From NCBI GenBank assembly GCA_016926505.1, contig JAFGOM010000087.1, positions 1 to 35,787 on the forward strand: a stretch of 35,787 bases of DNA. Direction: 5' to 3'. Made by a program: the position numbers and the translations under genes. The stretch is from Methanospirillaceae archaeon. Lineage in GTDB: Archaea > Halobacteriota > Methanomicrobia > Methanomicrobiales > Methanospirillaceae. This document shows, piece by piece, positions 33,696-35,787 of the stretch. A model generated the notes under the pieces. It made no database searches and was not told where the DNA came from. It saw nothing but the letters and a program-made list of their open reading frames with translations. The first letter of the stretch is position 1, and the number at the start of each line of letters is the position of its first letter.

Positions 33696-34934
33696 ATGGA
33701 TCCAACCACCAGACTCAGGTTATCACTGGGATTTGTCTCAACTGCGATAAGTATGCTCTTTGGAACAGACCGGGGCAGAAAGTCACTGTTACGCCCGGGC
33801 GCCATTGAGATCCTGTATACCTCATATTTTTCCCGGATCTGCATGAGCGATATTGCAGGAATGCTTGAGATTACACCCAGTTCTGCTACTGACCTCGTCA
33901 ATTACCTGGAGCGGGAGGGATATGTGTACCGGAAACAGGATCCGAAAAACCGGAGAAAGATACAGGTCATTCCTTCAGAGAAAGGAGAACTCTGGATCTT
34001 ACAGACTGAAGAGAAGATGTACGGGTTTCTACAATCCCGTCTGTCAAACCTCTCAACAGAGGAGCAGGATCTCTTTGCCAATCTCTGTGCCCGGTTCTCG
34101 GGTGTGCATGATGGTATCTCTTTTATCACGTCAATCGCTGCATTCAGAAAAGAGAGAGATACCATCAGTGTCCCTCTTATCAGATGGAGAGACGGACACC
34201 TGTTGCGGCTTGAAGAAGCGGTTGACAGCCGTTGGAAAACCGTTTGTGACGTAAAAGACCAGAAAATGGAGTTAGAAATGATTAGTGACAGAATTCCCGA
34301 AACAACAGAAGGAATCCAGGATGAGATAACCGTACAGGAGTATGATCTGATGCAACGCGGTCTTTTGGACCATGGTCACCTTCCTGTCGATGATCTTGTA
34401 GAGATGACAAAGGCAGAAGGAAAAGCCCTTGAGATCGGCTCAGGTCCCGGGTATTACGGACTGGAATGGCTGAAAAAAACAGATGGAACCCATCTTACCT
34501 GCCTTGAGATCAGCCCTGCCATGATCAGGCTTGGCAAAAAGAATGCGAGCGATTACGGGCTTTCCGGAAGAGTATTACACAGGGAAGGAAATGCACTTCT
34601 GATGCCGTTTCCTGACGAATCCTTTGATCTGGTATTCTCAAACGGATCCCTTCACGAATGGGAAGATGCGCAGATGGTATTCTCCGGGATACACCGGGTT
34701 TTAAAACCAGGGGGAACGGCACTGGTAACCGACCTCAGGCGCGACATTTCAGAGGAGATACAGAACTTTATGAAGAAATCCTGCCCGTCTCCCGGGATAA
34801 AAGCGGGATTTGAGACCTCGATCCGGGCTGCCTACACACAAAAAGAACTGGAAGAGATCCTGGCACCGGTTCCCTTTGGGAAAAAGCAGATTATCATCCA
34901 CCCCTATGGTCTCGTGGTCATCGCAGAAAAATAA
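33696..34934 (+). CDS. MarR-family regulator fused to a SAM-dependent methyltransferase
   Basis: A 412-aa two-domain protein. Residues 1-150 form a MarR-type winged helix: the recognition region CMSDIAGMLEITPSSATDLVNYLEREGYVYRKQDPKNRRKIQVIPSEKG includes the typical wing with D-x-R-R. After a linker (about 150-235) comes a class I methyltransferase: ALEIGSGPGYYG (244-255), LEISPAMIRLG, EGNALLMPFPDESFDLVFSNGSLHEW and VLKPGGTALVTDLRRD. GAGGT lies just before ATG 33696, and a perfect inverted repeat precedes it. A regulator whose DNA binding responds to SAM or to a methyl-acceptor ligand is a reasonable guess, but no ligand can be named. Confidence 0.85.
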   Translation: MDPTTRLRLSLGFVSTAISMLFGTDRGRKSLLRPGAIEILYTSYFSRICMSDIAGMLEITPSSATDLVNYLEREGYVYRKQDPKNRRKIQVIPSEKGELWILQTEEKMYGFLQSRLSNLSTEEQDLFANLCARFSGVHDGISFITSIAAFRKERDTISVPLIRWRDGHLLRLEEAVDSRWKTVCDVKDQKMELEMISDRIPETTEGIQDEITVQEYDLMQRGLLDHGHLPVDDLVEMTKAEGKALEIGSGPGYYGLEWLKKTDGTHLTCLEISPAMIRLGKKNASDYGLSGRVLHREGNALLMPFPDESFDLVFSNGSLHEWEDAQMVFSGIHRVLKPGGTALVTDLRRDISEEIQNFMKKSCPSPGIKAGFETSIRAAYTQKELEEILAPVPFGKKQIIIHPYGLVVIAEK

Positions 34935-35145
34935 GAAGAAGCTGGAAGAACGGAAACAATCAGACGGCATTACGTGAACCGGAACCGGTACTCACCGTTA
35001 TAGGGGTATCGTCACCCGGTATCCGGGCAGACAGGTATCTTACCATTCCGCCTTTTTCTGATTCCCATTACCACAGATCAGGCAGAAGAAATGCTACACA
35101 CAGAGTCCGGGTTATCGACACGATAAAACGAAACCATCAGACGTT

Positions 35146-35718
35146 TCATCTTTTCTCTGCCCGGATTATGCATATCTCATCACGGGAGTCGGTCTCTTTG
35201 AGATGAAATCCACTGCTTTCCAGAAGCATTGCCACTTCCTGACACGTATAAAACCTGGCGTGTGCGAGAAATTTCCCTTTTTTCCTGTTGTTGTTCTCTT
35301 TTATTCCACTCTTCTCATCCCGTCTGATAAAGCCGATGACCAGAAACCCCCCGGGGACAAGAATCCGATGAATTTCCTGCAATGCCACCATGGGATCAGC
35401 CAGAAAACAGATAACAAACATCAGAAGGACAGCCTGACATGAACTCTGCCTGACAGGGAGAAATTCCACCCGTCCCCGGACGATGGCAATCCCGCGTTTA
35501 TATGCCATCCGGCCCAGGGCAATCGATGGTTCCATACCTGACGGTATCGCAAGAGGAACGGCGAATCTCCCGGATCCAACCCCTAACTCAATAATCCGGG
35601 ATGTATCAGAAGGAAGGAATCTTTTCACCCGATCCAGTTCGCTCTGGTATAAAAAACGGTGTTCCTCGTACCAGACATCATATTCCTCTGCATACTGCTC
35701 AAAAATATTCTCTTTCAT
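35146..35718 (-). CDS. Class I SAM-dependent methyltransferase
   Basis: A 190-aa Methyltransf_11-type protein. The opening FEQYAEEYDVWYEEHRFLYQSEL is typical of small methyltransferases acting on small molecules. Motif I is IIELGVGSGRFAVPL, followed by VEFLPVRQSSCQAVLLMFVICFL and HRILVPGGFLVIGFI. The ATG at 35718 is chosen; a TTG at 35742 would add eight residues. The gene converges with the MarR-methyltransferase gene across about 210 unremarkable bases. A TATA-like stretch lies at the edge of the window (about 35775-35787). Substrate unknown. Confidence 0.8.
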   Translation of the reverse strand: MKENIFEQYAEEYDVWYEEHRFLYQSELDRVKRFLPSDTSRIIELGVGSGRFAVPLAIPSGMEPSIALGRMAYKRGIAIVRGRVEFLPVRQSSCQAVLLMFVICFLADPMVALQEIHRILVPGGFLVIGFIRRDEKSGIKENNNRKKGKFLAHARFYTCQEVAMLLESSGFHLKETDSRDEICIIRAEKR

Positions 35719-35787
35719 CCCACTCTTCTGCAATATACACAAAGAACCAATTCCCCTTTAATGAAATAATCTTTTTCCTTATAAAAA

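Noticed and set aside
1-35787. tRNA, rRNA, CRISPR arrays and insertion sequences
   Set aside because: No T-arm consensus, rRNA segments, regularly spaced repeats, transposase motifs or terminal inverted repeats were seen by eye on either strand.

Overview
The window comes from a hydrogenotrophic methanogenic archaeon. The evidence is a complete mcrBDCGA operon (methyl-coenzyme M reductase) followed on the same strand by a complete mtr operon (Na+-pumping methyl-H4MPT:CoM methyltransferase). Gene content, the mcr/mtr neighbourhood and moderate G+C suggest order Methanomicrobiales, possibly near Methanospirillum. That placement is inference from memory of the families, not a database match.

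Region 1 (1-16040) is a surface-glycan cluster. Twelve plus-strand genes, many overlapping or touching, encode glycosyltransferases (GT4-like and GT2), four SAM methyltransferases (one FkbM type), a NodU-type O-carbamoyltransferase and an alpha/alpha-toroid-like protein of unknown role. Three minus-strand genes converge on them: a GT4 glycosyltransferase, a GDP-fucose-synthase-like reductase and a GDP-mannose 4,6-dehydratase. The first 12.7 kb is visibly A/T-rich compared with the mcr/mtr region. The likely product is a methylated and carbamoylated oligosaccharide containing a 6-deoxyhexose.

Region 2 (16041-21831) is an 870-bp leader/intergenic region and then mcrB-D-C-G-A. The active-site and modified residues of McrA are all recognisable.

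Region 3 (21832-23552) separates mcr from mtr. It holds an antitoxin gene, a PemK/MazF toxin gene broken by a one-base frameshift, and an imperfect second copy of the last 11 codons plus 3' flank of mcrA.

Region 4 (23553-30866) is mtrE-D-C-B-A-F-[mtrA-mtrG fusion]-H, then a B12-type radical SAM gene that is a candidate for the McrA glutamine methylase MgmA. The stand-alone mtrG is replaced by a second MtrA corrinoid domain fused to an MtrG domain. This is the most striking feature of the window.

Region 5 (30867-35787) holds trmO and a decayed molybdate/tungstate ABC transporter on the minus strand. In the transporter a deletion joins the front half of the binding-protein gene to the tail of the permease gene, while the ATPase gene remains open. 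On the plus strand is a MarR-methyltransferase fusion gene preceded by a perfect 13-bp inverted repeat. A further minus-strand methyltransferase follows. No tRNA, rRNA, CRISPR array, insertion sequence or replication origin was recognised.
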